Part shown: piece by piece, positions 14,376 to 27,446 of the stretch
Position numbering within the stretch: position 1 is the first letter of the stretch
How the letters are laid out: each line of letters opens with the position of its first letter
Source of the DNA: Clavelina lepadiformis
Lineage: Eukaryota; Chordata; Ascidiacea; Aplousobranchia; Clavelinidae
Direction: 5' to 3'
Length of the DNA stretch: 64,000 bases
Assembly (NCBI RefSeq): GCF_947623445.1
Contig: NC_135241.1
Location: 20,028,501 to 20,092,500 of the forward strand
The notes under the pieces: generated by a model
What the model saw: only the letters and a program-made list of their open reading frames with translations
What the model was told of the DNA's origin: nothing
Database searches by the model: none
Program-made: the position numbers and the translations under genes

Positions 14376-17300
14376 TCATTTGCGAGAACGCAAAAATTTT
14401 AAATCTAATAACGCTAAACAAATAAGTGAAATTCCCAAGAGCCCAATTTGGACGTAAATCTTCGTGTAGACACAGAGTGCAGTACTCCACCCAGTGGCCA
14501 AAGCGATGCCGAGATTGCTTATTCCGTTCTTTACCCCAAAAGCGATTCCTAAACGATCTTCAAAGTACAGCGCAATCAAACCTGGAAAAAAAGTAAATGC
14601 AACAAGAAGTTTGGTGGAAATTGATAAAGCTTTCAAAATTCTCGGTCCAATTATATCAGCGCTTTTCAGCTCCTATAGGTCGCAACCCGAAATGGGATGG
14701 TCAAGTGATTTATTTCAGGGGCTGCAAAAGGTTGAAAAGTATTTATAGAGCGATATAGGCCTATCAGGCATGTCAAACTACCCAACATTTGCGGGTCACA
14801 GCTTTAATATAAATAAACTCACAAGGACGGCATTACTTTAAAGTGTGCTTGACAGAGGAGTTGGGATTTATATGAAATTCAATACAGCCAAAATATTTGT
14901 AAAAAACGTTGAAAACATTAACAAATAAAACTACTTTGTTGCTTTGTTAGATAACCGTAATTAAACTAAGTTTTTGAATAATTGCGTCATGGAGTTTTGA
15001 CTTAGGCCTAACGGGGTTCTCCATATATAAAACAAAATGTTGATGAAGCAAATTATTTTTCTGATACCTCCATGGGCATCGTTTTGTTTTGATGATGATA
15101 ATAACGGCGTCTAAAGAAATGATGCAATAATTTGCATGCTTTCTAAAAGTAGGATGTAGTCAACGACTTTTAAAATGACTTTAAATGTAATGTTAGGCAA
15201 GAATACGGAAACAGACACGCACTACGATCTTGTGTCGCAGTTGAGTTTCAAGCGGGCGGCATGAGGCCCGCGGGTGGCGAGTTTAACAAACCTGAATAAG
15301 ATTACCTTGCTGTAAGCTGAGAAACATAACATCGGTAACGCCGTGCATGGATGCGATGAGATAGGTTATCCAAATATTGTCTGGCGTCGGCTGCCATGTC
15401 AGGCTGAGTATGTAGACTGCCAAGTTTAATGAACCTGTCAATATTATAAAACCGCGTCTCCCAATGGCAGGAATGATCTTCGTGCCCAGAGCAGACGCTA
15501 TTGCTCCAGAAATGGCGAGGACAGCTACGGTTATTCCTACCTAACACAGAATAACAACAATTGTATACTGTATATGCTGAATTTTTTACCAACTCTTCCA
15601 TAAATAACATCATCGGATACCTTCGTGCTATATACAAACGAGTAATTAGCTTGTAACGAGTAATTAACGAGTTTCGAGGTATTTGAATCAAACAATTCCT
15701 TAAATCGGATTGCTTGTAGAAAATTTACGGGGCAACAATTGAGCCTATTCTAAATAGGCTAAAAAGTTAGCTTGTTTGAGAAAAAAACTCTCGAACTCGT
15801 ACTATAGATCAAATTACACGAAGTCAGCTTATGCACGAGAACATATTAAGTGGTAGCGGATAGACAGTTGGCAAGAAACTTCTAGCTTAGAAACACTATA
15901 CATAGCCTATACTTTTTCTACACCAGCAGTGCATGATATATAGGCTCTGGTGAAATCTGCGACCAAAAATCCGTAGTAAACTCCGTAGTAGAAAAGAAAT
16001 GGCATCATTAAAAGATGCTTTGGAGAGACAATGTGAAGAAAAATTGCTTTTAGCTGTTTTTGAGCTTTGAAAAGCTTTGAAGTTTTCATTTCCGGCTCCA
16101 TTAAGTTCGTTTCTGAAATCAAGGGTCAATGTATAAGTTCTGCAACAATTTTTTTTACAATAATTGTAAGTCAAACTCTTTTGTTGAAGCTGAAAATATT
16201 TAAGTGGTTTTTGTTGTTTTAAAAAACCTGAACATGGCTCATAAGAACACTTATAGGCTTATAACTCGTATGACTCAGTTAGAAACGCAACTTACTGTAA
16301 GATTGTCACATATATCATTAAGTAATAATTAAGTTAACATTTCAACTTTTTTTACCTTTCATTTCAATTGTGTCTTCGTTGTTTTCATGCAGAAGTTGTT
16401 TGCCATAGTTTGAAGGTAAATTCGGTAGCGTAAAAAATTGCACAGCCATTGAAGTTATGGACATTGCAACAAACAAGCTTATCAAGACATAAACACCTAC
16501 AGGGTTCGGATTATATTTATCTAAATCTTCATCGGTGCCATTGTAGGCGTATTTACTCTACAAAATAAAAGTGTATATTGTGAACTGCCAACAGGTTCCG
16601 TTTTTAAGCAGTTCAGTTTGCTAGCGCTTAAGTCACACCGCATGATTCACTATATCACAGCCTTATTAGCCCAAATTATTATTATTATTATTAGTTTAAT
16701 ACTGTTTTGTGCTTACTGGACAATCTTTAGCGCCACACTCCGACAACGACGATAGTTTAATGTCACCAGAAGGAGTGGTCGCGTATGCAAAGCTTGACGA
16801 TATGTACAAGCTGCTATTGGATGTCGTTGAGGTCGGATTTTTTACATTGTTAAACGCATTCAAAACTGCTGCTTGTATACCGGAACCAATAAGCTGAAGA
16901 GTAAAGATGATACAATAGTTCAAATATGTACGAATATGTGGTTTTGGTTTTTAATAAGCGTTAACATTTGCAAAAAAGGATAATTTTAATATCTTCCCTT
17001 AAGTGGACGCAACTACATTTTTTTAATTTCAATGGCAAACTGACAATCACATCTCTGTTTATTGACTCACGTCGCCCCCAATGACAAAAGCGTTGAACAG
17101 GGTGTAAAAGCCATAAGAGTATGACTCCTTCGACTTGTCAGTGGGTGACGCTTGACGCTGTTTCTTCTGCCAACGTCGTTCTCCAAGAATTGTGACATAG
17201 ACTGATGTCCCTGCCCAAGGAGCGCTTTCGGTCAAACCGTAGAAAATTGCAGCTGGCATGAGAGTGTACCAGCCTGAAATATAAGTTGCAATTAACGTGT

Positions 17301-18109
17301 ACTGGAGATTGTTTTGAAGTGCACACCAGTACATTGTAAGTCCTGTTGTGTGTCACCATATACTTTTACAACGATATGCATTTGCTGTCCAAGTTAATCT
17401 AATTTGGTAATAATAACAATGAGTAAATGGCATATACATTAATCGTACACTTGTAACTTCTTACATTTTAAAAATACAGCACTTACTTGGATAAAAATTA
17501 GCAGCAATATAAACCAACATAGCAAACTCTCCAAAAATGATGGTATTTTTGGACCCCATAAAATCAACCATATATGGAACAAAAAACACAGCAGATATGG
17601 AAGATGTAATGAAAGTAACCATGACACTGGTAGTACCAAGACCTTCTTCAACGTTCATGCTACTTTGCAAGGACAAAACGCCTATAATGTAAGATGTATG
17701 TTGAAAACTAACTTTTTTTAATGTTTTAATTTTATTTGTTCTATTTTTTTTGGGCACCCGACCCTTCAACAGTGATCTTTAAAGTAGACAGATTAGAAAA
17801 GTATAGGCTTATATACCGACATCGAGCATCGACAAGCGGTAATTTGAATCGGCTTGCAGCAGGTCAAGCAAACAAAAGCCGAACGACCAAAACCTTTCGA
17901 AACGATGCATGCTCACGTAAGTGTACTTTGACCAGATTTGGTACAAAAACTATATACCTCATAAATTGAATTGCAAACAGCATACCGGCATAGGCGGCGT
18001 AGCATACCATGAAAGTAATGCTGAGTTTGTACAAATTTCTTCTTGTGCTGATGGTTCTTGCATTTACATAAAACGCTTCTGTAAATTCAGCAGTTAATTT
18101 TGCTTGCAT
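14376..18109 (-). CDS. UNC93A-like membrane protein, copy 2
   Basis: An eight-exon minus-strand paralogue of about 513 residues. In transcript order the exons are 18109-17986, 17681-17487, 17273-17071, 16893-16717, 16557-16356, 16112-15913, 15540-15306 and 14581-14376, with all joins in frame. Signature blocks are RRNLYKLSITFMVCYAAYAG near the start, LQSSMNVEEGLGTTSVMV, SWYTLMPAAIFYGLTESAP and YFEDRLGIAFGVKN near the end. The exons of 195 and 235 nt match both neighbours and the 202-nt exon matches copy 3. The variable loop exon ends in CGAKDCP. Here the N-terminus reads straight from Met at 18109, without the tiny first exon inferred for copies 1 and 3; a different upstream start cannot be excluded. 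Function is as for the family: polytopic membrane protein, substrate unknown. It lies head to head with copy 3. Confidence 0.88.
16676..16694. repeat. ATT microsatellite
   Basis: A run of about six ATT units lies in the intron that follows the variable-loop exon of UNC93A-like copy 2. Confidence 0.6.
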
Positions 18110-20358
18110 AAAGTGTGGTCTTATCTTCCAAAACTGTATGAAAGTGCACTAAGTACAAGTGACAATACAACATATTCCATGAAAACTCGGTAAATGTTTC
18201 GAAAAAAAGATGGAACTAAAGTTGCCCAAAATCTAAATCTATATGGTTGTCAAATATTCAGTGCTCAATACTAACACAAAGATAATTTATGAAGTTGTTT
18301 TACCCACTTTTTTCCTCGTCCATGTTGCTTCTTTTTTTTCCTTCCAGCCTGGCAAATGCAAAACAATAGCTTTTTGCCTAATATTATTCAAAGATGTTTG
18401 TTCTTATATAAAACTGTTTTTTACACGTTTTTTTATCGAGTTAATACGTTTCTTTTGATGGACACAGTTTTTAGATAAACTGTAAACGACCTAAGAACTG
18501 TGAAAACCTGCTGAGCGTTTCCAACATATCAAACTGCTGACTGACGTATTTCAAAGTATTTTAAAGGTACTCATAGTTGTTTGCTGCCTGCTGCTCAAGA
18601 GCAAGCCTATGTGATAGTTTCACCACATCTAGTTAAAGAGTAACAAACAATCAGAAATTGCTTGTCTGTGCGGTATATAGAAGTGTTCTAAAAGTGTCCA
18701 TTCGAGACAAACAATGCTTGCCCATATGGTAGACAACTCTGCTCACTATCGCAAACAAGAAGTCGAGCAAAAGCCTTTTCGATCATGTTAATCCATGTTT
18801 TAGTCAAACAATAAAACGTTTTGAATGTATTTTACTTTAACGCTTTTTTTCAAATTTGTTCCCAATTAATAAACCAATAGTAACAACTTCATGGCAAATC
18901 ACTACGTGTATTTTAAACTACCAATAGAAAAACTGGTGTATCTTAAATGAAGCAAAGGTTTCTTGACGCTCGCAGAGTCTGAGCAATAGCGCTGACTGAA
19001 TGAGTGTAGAATGAAGTCACAATTATTCTTTGTTAACATTAAATGGTCAACAATGAAAAGTTGCGAATTGCAGTTTCGAAATTTATTGACTGCTACATTT
19101 GCAGCGCAATGTGTTTGACGATGTGACATTGACATTAACCAATCATAATGTTTAAAATTACCTTAATTCTACCATGTTCACCATGTCGGTTGAAGGACCA
19201 ATTGGGTTGCAGCGACGCACCATAGTTTTACTGCAAATTATTCGAAAACTACACGTCGTAGAACAACCGGGTTTTCAACAATTAAAAGAAAAATTCTTTG
19301 GCTTTAGGTTCGTTACATGATACTAATATTGTAATAAGCACACATTCTCCAAAACGCCAAACTTTAAACCGAGCTCAGTTGTTCCTTTTTAGTCCTTTGA
19401 CTTGTCACGCTCCCGCCGTTTTGCATTTGAAGCATATTTCACGCGGCATAAAATCTGGGATAGAAAAGCGAGAGAGGTAGACCAAGGCGAGAGAGCGGCA
19501 TACAATCGCCAACCATGAGTGAGAAAACAGCCTTTGTGTGAACTGTGAACTGTGAACTGAGATAATGAGATCTTCTCTGTCGCGAAAGCTAGCGGCAATT
19601 ATAGATTTTACAGTCTGACCCGAATAATAAGTTAATAATTAAAACTATGTCATCATGAAAGGTTGTAAGCAGCATTTCTATATAAATATTTTAATATCTC
19701 ATAAAGAAAACAACTTGGCCTGTAAAATTTCGAAAAGTCATAAAATCTCAGCTTTCTGGATTAAGAAATAATTCTCTTCATATCATTGCTTTTTTACCTG
19801 GGTGCGTCGTTCTGATCTAGTTGGTCGAGGAAGGGTTCCTAGAGTTACCTAAACGCTTGAAATCGTCCTGGAATAATCTCGAATGAATTTAAAGGAAAAA
19901 TCTCTGATAATAACCTATTTATATAGTTATCGCTATATATCTATTAGTATTACGTTTAGTGCTTTCTTTCGCGTGTCTTTCATAGTTGATTCTGACGTGT
20001 TAATTCGGTCTGTATCTGTCTGTCTCTTGAAGCTTCTACCTATATCAACTAGTGACGTTTTGTGGACGGTTTTTAGCTTTTGGCTTTTAATTCAAAAAAT
20101 GTTTCACTAATCCGATTACGTCTGCAGCACACTGCACAGCTTTTGTTTGCTTATCAATGAATGACAAATCGTTAACGTGTTTGCAATTGTTGTTTACAAA
20201 CGCTGCAGTGAAGGGCGTAAACTATATTGAGGAGACATGACAAGATTTTGCACACTTGTAAATGCGCTTAGGGGGCAAGGAACAAACTATTAAGAGAGTT
20301 AGATACAAACTGACTGAACTAACAAGGTAGATTTTCAAATGACCAACCATTTGAAAAG
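18110..20358. other. Divergent spacer between UNC93A-like copies 2 and 3
   Basis: This 2.2 kb separates two genes transcribed away from each other, so it should hold both promoters, and possibly shared control elements. I see no coding region. Around 19539-19562 the heptamer GTGAACT is repeated three times. No clear TATA box or other core promoter element could be assigned. Confidence 0.5.
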
Positions 20359-23300
20359 ATGGCAAGACAAAAGCAAGGTAAATTGTAAAAAATTATACGA
20401 TTTGTACAAGCACCAGTCTATAGTGTATTTACTACTGTGATGCATTGTTTAAAATTGATATTCGACCGTCAACTGTGATGGCATTGGGTTAAGATTCGAC
20501 CCACCCCGACCCTCACTGGTGACGTGAATCAGCCATTAAGTGAAGTCAACATTTATCTGCACCTAAAGATTTACAATATATTTCATGTAATTTTAGCCGA
20601 GGGACAGCGAGTGAGGACTGGTAGGAGCTTATATTCAATTGGAATCACGTTTACTCTTTGCTATTCTGCGTTGGCTGGTAAGTTAACCCGTTGTCGTGCC
20701 AAATAATGACCCCCTACCAAATATTGACCTCTCTCCTTGTGACGTAATAAGTTTATTCATTGAATACGCAATCAACTCTATATACACAAGTAACCTACAG
20801 AACTTACAGACAGAAGTAGGCCAACACCTGTGACCTGTATTTTATTTGCCATTGTACATATATTCGCAAAAGTTACGGTATCATACTATTCAGACATTGA
20901 ATAGGGGCATTTTTTTGCGGAGTCAAATCATTTATCAGACAAAGAATTTATTACATTACTGAGGGGGGGATCAATATTTGGCAGGAGTTCATTCTACATC
21001 GGTAAAATAACTTTCGGATCTGACAAAATCATATTTCAGCCAAGTAAACGTGATAGCCTAACTATAGTTTTATTTTTAGGTGTGTTGTCCTTACAAAGTA
21101 GCATGAACGTGGAAGATGGTCTGGGCTCCACCAGTGTCATGGTTATATTTATTACCTCTGCATTTTCCGCTGTTTTGATTGTTCCAAATCTCATAGACTT
21201 CCTTGGAGCCAAAACCGCAATCGTGATTGGCGAATTTGGGTTCCTGGCCTACATTGTCGCAAATTTTTATCCAAGTAACCTACTTACCTACATCTTAGGT
21301 TAACTTCAAAAATGAAGGATAAAAAATCGATAAAGGTATTCATTTGGGAAAACATAAAAACATCTTTTTCTGCCTTCAACACATGATAAGATATATGCAT
21401 CATACAGATTTTCATCTCTGATGCTTTTAGCTTCTGATATGATTAATTACCGAATGGCCCAGTAGACCACACTGAAAATAATTCAAAATAGTGTATAGTT
21501 CTACGGTTTCATACTTATTGTTTTGACCTGAAAGTAATGAAGAGCAGGGAAGGCATTTTCATTCCACGTTGTAGGTAAAAACTCCGACATTTTAGGTTGG
21601 TACACTCTGATTCCCGCTGCCATATTTCACGGGCTGACAGAGAGTGCACCTTGGGCAGGGACATCCGTATATGTAAGCTTCCTGGGAGATAAAAGATGGA
21701 TGAAACGTAAATCCCTGTCCAACGATTCCAGAGGATCTTATATTCACCGCTTTTTCAGTCAGTTTTGGGTTATGGTTGGGCTAGGAGATGTAAGTGAAGT
21801 GTGTCACTTTTTTTGTATAAAACGAAAGAATGTTTCTACATCGGTGAAATCAGAAAATCAAAATATTTCCATTGTTACGGTAGTGATTTTTTCAGCTGAT
21901 AGGCCCTGGCTTAGTGTCACTGATTTTGGTTGCTTGGAAAAGTTTGAATCACACCAATACGGAAAGCAGCAGCCAATCTGATAGACCATTCTACAATGCT
22001 ACAGTTATTTCATTAACCACCGAACAAGATAAGAATGTAAACGGAGTCAAATCATGGTCAGCATGTGGAGCAAAAGACTGCCCGGTTAGATTGGGTGCTG
22101 GCTTTTGTAAATGTCTGCATGGAGTACAAAAACTGATATGTATGTAATACAATGTAAAATATGGTGGTCGGATGATTCATCCATAGATATCCTATAAAAT
22201 ACCTGTTTTATAGGATATCCATGGATTTAATCCACAACGATTTAACCCCCCTTTGTACATGTCCATCACCGAAATAAACGCGCATAACTATATTTCCGCA
22301 AGACATATTGAAACAAAAACAATTAGAGTAAGACGAAAAATATGTCTCATATGAGTCTGAAATACGAAAAATAGTTTTATTGACATTGACTTTTTTGTTG
22401 TGGAATTAGCTGACATTATTCTCAAACTGTCTGATTTATTGCGCTTCAAACTTTTTCGTGGGGAGTCGTCATCCTCGTCAAAAGAAAAGCTTATAAATCG
22501 CAATCAAGTCGTCGCAGCGAGTTTTCTATCTACTTTTAACAGATATAGATGAAGAAAGGCGAAATACAGCACTGATACAAGTTAGTTTAGAAAATAATTT
22601 TTGTAAGGCTTGACTTTTAACCGGCGGAGGTTTCATTTTCGAATTTTTGCTAAATGGGCCTACTCATTACAATATTGACAAAAGATTAAATTGTTTTCGT
22701 TTCAGTTTAAGATATGTTTAGGTATGGTCGTAAAAGCGATATACGTGCCTGATATCGTACTGCGTAGAAGTTCCTGTAAATAATGACACAATATAATGAT
22801 AACGCTATAAATTTTTATGCAGTTTAATAGGCCAAACGACCCCTATATAGTTAAATTTTTCCTTAACCGACTTTTCCCTGGGTTGAATCATTTTTGGGTA
22901 GAATCGTTCGAGGTTCAATTGAACGGGTACCGTAAAATATATACCAAAACCGGTTGTATTGTATAGCCTAAATTTTTGTTTCTTGTAGGCTACGTATGCA
23001 TACAACAGCACAGAAGAAAAACTGGAGAAGTTTCTTCCTAATCAAATTGCAATTTATATCCTGCTGAGTTTGTTTGTATTGATTTTACTAGCATCAGTGT
23101 TCTTTCAAGTTTACTTTTTGCCAAGAGCACCGGCAAAGTTCGACAGACAAGAAAGTGATCGTATGGATTTGGAAAGGATATATTCTGATGGTAATGTACC
23201 TTCTGTGTTATGTATTTCACATGCCAAATTATCAGTTGCTTTTCTTTTGAATGAAAATTTAGCTTAATAAAATTATTCTTTCAGTAAACGATGTAAGATC

Positions 23301-24324
23301 ATTTAAAGTTAGTTTGCAAAGCCGTACAATATTTTCAACAGAGTTAAATGAGATTAACAGAAAGGTAGAATTCAAAAGGCAGACTTTTCTGGAACAACTT
23401 CAGATACAGGTAAAAGAATTTTTTCTGCACCTCATATCTCCCTTGCATCTCCTCGTTTCTCCTTTGCTATTCTATTACGGGCTGTTTTACGGATATCGAG
23501 TCACGGAATACACAAGAGCTTTCGTATCTTGTACCGTCGGAGTAGAACAGGTGAGATACTTTATCATTACACTGTTAAACAAAGCTTACAGTCAGATGAA
23601 TGACCAGCACAAAGCTGTTAAACTTTATGTATATGCAATACCAGCACGTTTCAAGGCAAAACGAAATATTACCAGCTCGAATTTTTAAACAACGGAAATG
23701 ACGTGTAAAAAATCACCTTAAAATGTTTTACAACCACGAGATTTGTTATTCTAAATATTTAAAAACAGCTGGGCATTGCTATGGTTATTTTTTCTGGTTG
23801 CGGCGCTGCTATGTCTGGTCTGTGTACCTGGATAATACCCGCAATTGGACGACGTTGGTTTATGGGGTTGGTTGGTGTCTGTCATATTACCTACTACATG
23901 GTAAGCTTGTTCTGGTTACCAAATCCTGAAAGTACTTGGTTGGTGTACTTTATTGGTGCTCTTGGTGGAATTGGTGAACTGACTTTGGTCAACTTATACC
24001 AAGGTGATTATCTACAGACTTGTGTGCTGTGTGTTGTATTATATATGCTACGTTAGGTATGTGTGTGTTTTTTAATGAACTCATTCCATCATATTGCAAC
24101 GTTTTGCAGGCTCAGTGTCTCTGTATTTCAAAGACAGATTAGGAATTGCCTACAGCACACAAAACTGCGTTACTAATCTTGGTATATCATTCATCACTGG
24201 TTGGAGCACTTCACTCTGTGTATACTCAAAAATTTACATTCAAATTGGTGTTATGTGCCTTTCATTGGTTTGCATAGGCTGTGCCGAGGTGCTTTTTGAC
24301 CGCTATGATAAACAGAAAACGTGA
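20359..24324 (+). CDS. UNC93A-like membrane protein, copy 3
   Basis: A nine-exon paralogue of about 531 residues. Proposed exons are 20359-20377, 20597-20677, 21080-21274, 21596-21789, 21896-22084, 22989-23190, 23285-23550, 23769-24003 and 24110-24324; all joins keep frame. Family blocks include LSLQSSMNVEDGLGSTSVMV, SWYTLIPAAIFHGLTESAP, WAGTSVYVSFLGDKRW and YFKDRLGIAYSTQN. The 195- and 235-nt exons match copies 1 and 2, and the 202-nt exon matches copy 2. Exon 5 gives a divergent polar loop with several N-glycosylation-type sites (for example NHT and NAT) and ends in CGAKDCP; its donor is a weak GTTAGA. The seven-residue start from the 19-nt first exon is inferred because it splices in phase; an alternative start at 20524 would avoid it. 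Intron 5 carries a strong hairpin. Confidence 0.87.
22179..22226. repeat. Intronic inverted repeat, 21-bp arms
   Basis: Arms at 22179-22199 and 22206-22226 are complementary except for one position, with a 6-base loop; each arm contains GATATCCTATAAAA or its complement. It lies in intron 5 of UNC93A-like copy 3, just after the weak donor site. Confidence 0.8.
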
Positions 24325-25674
24325 GAAACATTTCTTTTTCATGAACGAATGAATTTCTCTAAGGTTTATCACAAATTTCGTTTACAATCACTCCTTATTG
24401 ATTCGAAATTTTAACCAGGTGGAGCCGAGCGATTTTAGGTTTCAAGTACAGTTATTAACCTGTTAGTGTCTCCACCTGGGGTTTAATGAATCCCAGATTT
24501 AATCAATTGTTCTGGTTTTTGAGCTATCAAAAATTTCACTAAATTCCGTGTAATGAGTTAATTATATTGAGAAAAGATGGTAACCTAGCTTTAAACAAAA
24601 CCTTTCTTTTCCACAGCAAAACCAGACTCCTTGCAGTGAAACAGAAGTCCAATATAGCAACATGCCCGACTTGATTAGCAAGCGAAGCGATAAACACGCA
24701 TTAACTAAACTTTGGAAAACAACAGTACTATGCAGGCAACAATATCAGTACATAAATTTAACGCCAATTATTCGCTAAATATATCAACTTACTACATGAA
24801 GCATATTGATTGTGATAATCCGTTCATAATTTGTTTAGTTGATTAGTATAGAAACGAGCAGATTAAGAAGAACTAACGCCAACAAAAGCTTGACCATTAC
24901 ATCGTACTGGTGGTTACATTAAAGCTTATTTGTTTATCAAAGATTGCTTTCCTGATGGTGAAAAATGAGAAGATTTGCTTTGAGCGGTACCACTGCAGGC
25001 TTTAGTAGGATGTTAAAAGTTTACTTGCAACATATTCATAGAATTTAGTATTCTATGAGTCAATGTATATGTCTTGTTAATCATTAAGCCCAAGATAACA
25101 GCGTACGTGAGCCTGAAGCTCTTTTTTCAAGCAGTTACAAGTGCATTTAATATTGCGCTGCTGGCAGTGTGACTGTAAAAGTTTATCGAATTGATTTTCG
25201 AGCCAAAAAGAACGACAGTTCAGTTAAAAATCAAAAGACGTTATCTTTACATGTATAAAAAAGGCGGGATACAGAATCAGTGTGGTAGAGCCACAAAGGG
25301 CCTGCTTTTGTAGACCTTCGCCCTACTGAACTATAGGAATATTTGCCCAGTTCTCAAGACCAATGCGCGAGCAGAATATATAGACCCAATAGACTAAAGG
25401 ATATACCAGTTTTTATTGCCCTATAGAAACTCTTAAACCGACCGATCAACTAAAATTTAGTTTCTAAAGTAACTGACTGCAAAATTTCACAGGACAGCTC
25501 AATTAAACAAATGTAGTGATTTTTATCGGTTAAGTATTTACAAAGCATGTATGCAGAGTTTTATAAGATACATTGTTTGCGACATCTTGCTGCTGTAAAT
25601 TTATCCTTTATCAGTGAGCCTGTTGCAGATTCAATTATACTGTAAACCAATTCTTTGAAACAAAGCATCAAAAC
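24325..25674. other. Spacer between UNC93A-like and SLC35G-like clusters
   Basis: This 1.35 kb marks the switch from one gene family to the other. It is AT-rich and I see no gene, RNA or clear repeat in it. The promoter of the first SLC35G-like gene should lie near its right end. Confidence 0.5.
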
Positions 25675-26816
25675 ATGACTGAGCCTGGATCGAGTTCAAC
25701 ATGTTCATCAAGAGATTCAATCGGATCTGTGAACGAGGATAGCAATCCTAAGAAAAAGCCAACCAGATCGTTGATGTTTGGATACTTATTTTCTGTTGTC
25801 TCCGCGCTTTGCATGGCTCTATCAGGAATCTGTTTAAAATTGGCTGCTGGGGCAGAAACGACGCAAATGGTAGTGCTTACTTCTATCATTCAGTTTTTGT
25901 ATCTCATACCTCTAATAACTTACAAAAAAATCAACGTACTTGGACCGAATCTAAAAACAGTAGGTTTCCTGACAATCCGCGGTGTTGCTGGGTCGGTGAG
26001 CATAATATTTTTTGCAATGTCGATCCAGCATTTGCCTGTAGGAACCGTTACATCGATTGCTTACATATATCCCGCGTTGGTTGGCTTGTTTGCATGGGTC
26101 TGCTTGAGAGGTATTGTTAATTTGATTATTTTTGTCTGGTATGTTTTTGTTGCATGAGTTAATATTAGTAATCTAATACAATTCCGTTAGGCACATCAGT
26201 AGTGTACAGCACATGGTACAAATGTATCTTTACTTTGGTTTTTTTAGAGAAATGCAGCGTTGTGAGAGGAGTTCTTACAGTGCTAACATTCATCGGACTT
26301 CTTTTCGTGTCAGAGCCGCCTTTTATATTTGGGGGAGAGCCAGTAGACCACAAAGGAACTTCTAACACAAAAGTCCTTGGTGTTATCTATGCGATTAGTT
26401 GTGCTGTCTTAGCGGCCATTAGCATAATCATAACACGAAAGCTTGGACCAGGAATACATTTCAGTCATTTGTTGATGTATTCCACTGTAGAGGGTTTCAT
26501 TATTGTTTTGTTGCAACTTTATTTCTCCGGTAAATCTATCGTTCCGTGCAGGCAGCATCTACTGACGTTGTCTCTATCAGCAGTGTTTATGAACGTAGGA
26601 CACATTTTTCTTACTCTAGCTTTACAGCGTGAGCGTGCAGGACCAGTAACTTCTGTAAATACGTCACAACTCGTTTTTGTCTTCATTCTTGAATACTTGA
26701 TGTTCGGTGTTGTGCCGACCACTTATGGATTTGTGGGTGCCAGTCTCATTCTGGTATGTGCCGTTGTACAATCTCTTGAAAGCACTGTAAAAAACAGTAT
26801 TCGCAAATGCAATTAG
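25675..26816 (+). CDS. SLC35G-like EamA transporter, gene A
   Basis: A two-exon gene (25675-26110, 26248-26816; joined in phase 1) for about 334 residues. It resembles SLC35G-type members of the drug/metabolite transporter superfamily: two EamA repeats of about five membrane helices each, roughly residues 35-150 and 160-325. The polar, Ser-rich N-terminus ends in an NEDSNPKKKP stretch. The first repeat closes with YPALVGLFAWVCL at the exon boundary. The second holds PPFIFGG, RKLGPGIHFSH, ALQRERAGP and EYLMFGVVPTTYGFVGA. Family members move nucleotide-sugar-like or other metabolites across membranes, but SLC35G substrates are not settled. It is the first of six same-strand copies and the most divergent of the A-D group by eye. 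Confidence 0.88.
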
Positions 26817-26951
26817 ACGATTGCTTCTGGGTGGCTAATCGGTTGTATAACATGCTACGGAAAACGGGAATTGAAATTTAAAAACATTCTGTGAGAAACT
26901 CCTATTCAAACTGAGCCAGGTGCTAAAGAAATTTAATTCTATGGGACAAAT

Positions 26952-26957
26952 AATAAA
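26952..26957 (+). promoter_or_regulatory. Poly(A) signal for SLC35G-like gene A
   Basis: AATAAA lies 136 bases after the stop codon of gene A. It is assigned by position. Confidence 0.45.
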
Positions 26958-27426
26958 CATGAACTTGACATAGGTCGTCATATTTTCTTGAACGCATTAA
27001 GCTTAACTCGAGTAAATTTTTTTGTTTGATAAGACAAGGTGGTTACTATAACAAATTGTCTTAGATAAGTATTAATGTTTGCATTCAATGAAGCGTTGAT
27101 ATTTGTTAAAACGTTTTGCACTAAACACCATAAATGTGCTGGGAAAAGTTACTACAGAATGCGTTGCTTTTATTTTGTATCATAAACTTTTCTGAGAAAC
27201 GATATTTCGCTTGTTTTTGATAAATTGGGTGTTTCGAGCTTTCCTTAATTGATTTTCAAAAATTACTGTTTACGACGCTGTAAACTGCTTTTATGTCCAC
27301 TAAAGCCAACAGTTGTAAATAAACGGCAAGTATACACAAAGCATTGCAATAATTATCTTAAAAAGAACATTCGAAATGGCAAGAAATTCATGTTAAAAAA
27401 TGGAAAATCTTCATTGAATCGTACGT

Positions 27427-27446
27427 ATAGCAACATATGTTGCTAT
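27427..27446. repeat. Perfect 20-bp palindrome
   Basis: ATAGCAACATATGTTGCTAT reads the same on both strands. It is isolated, and no function can be assigned from sequence. Confidence 0.75.
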
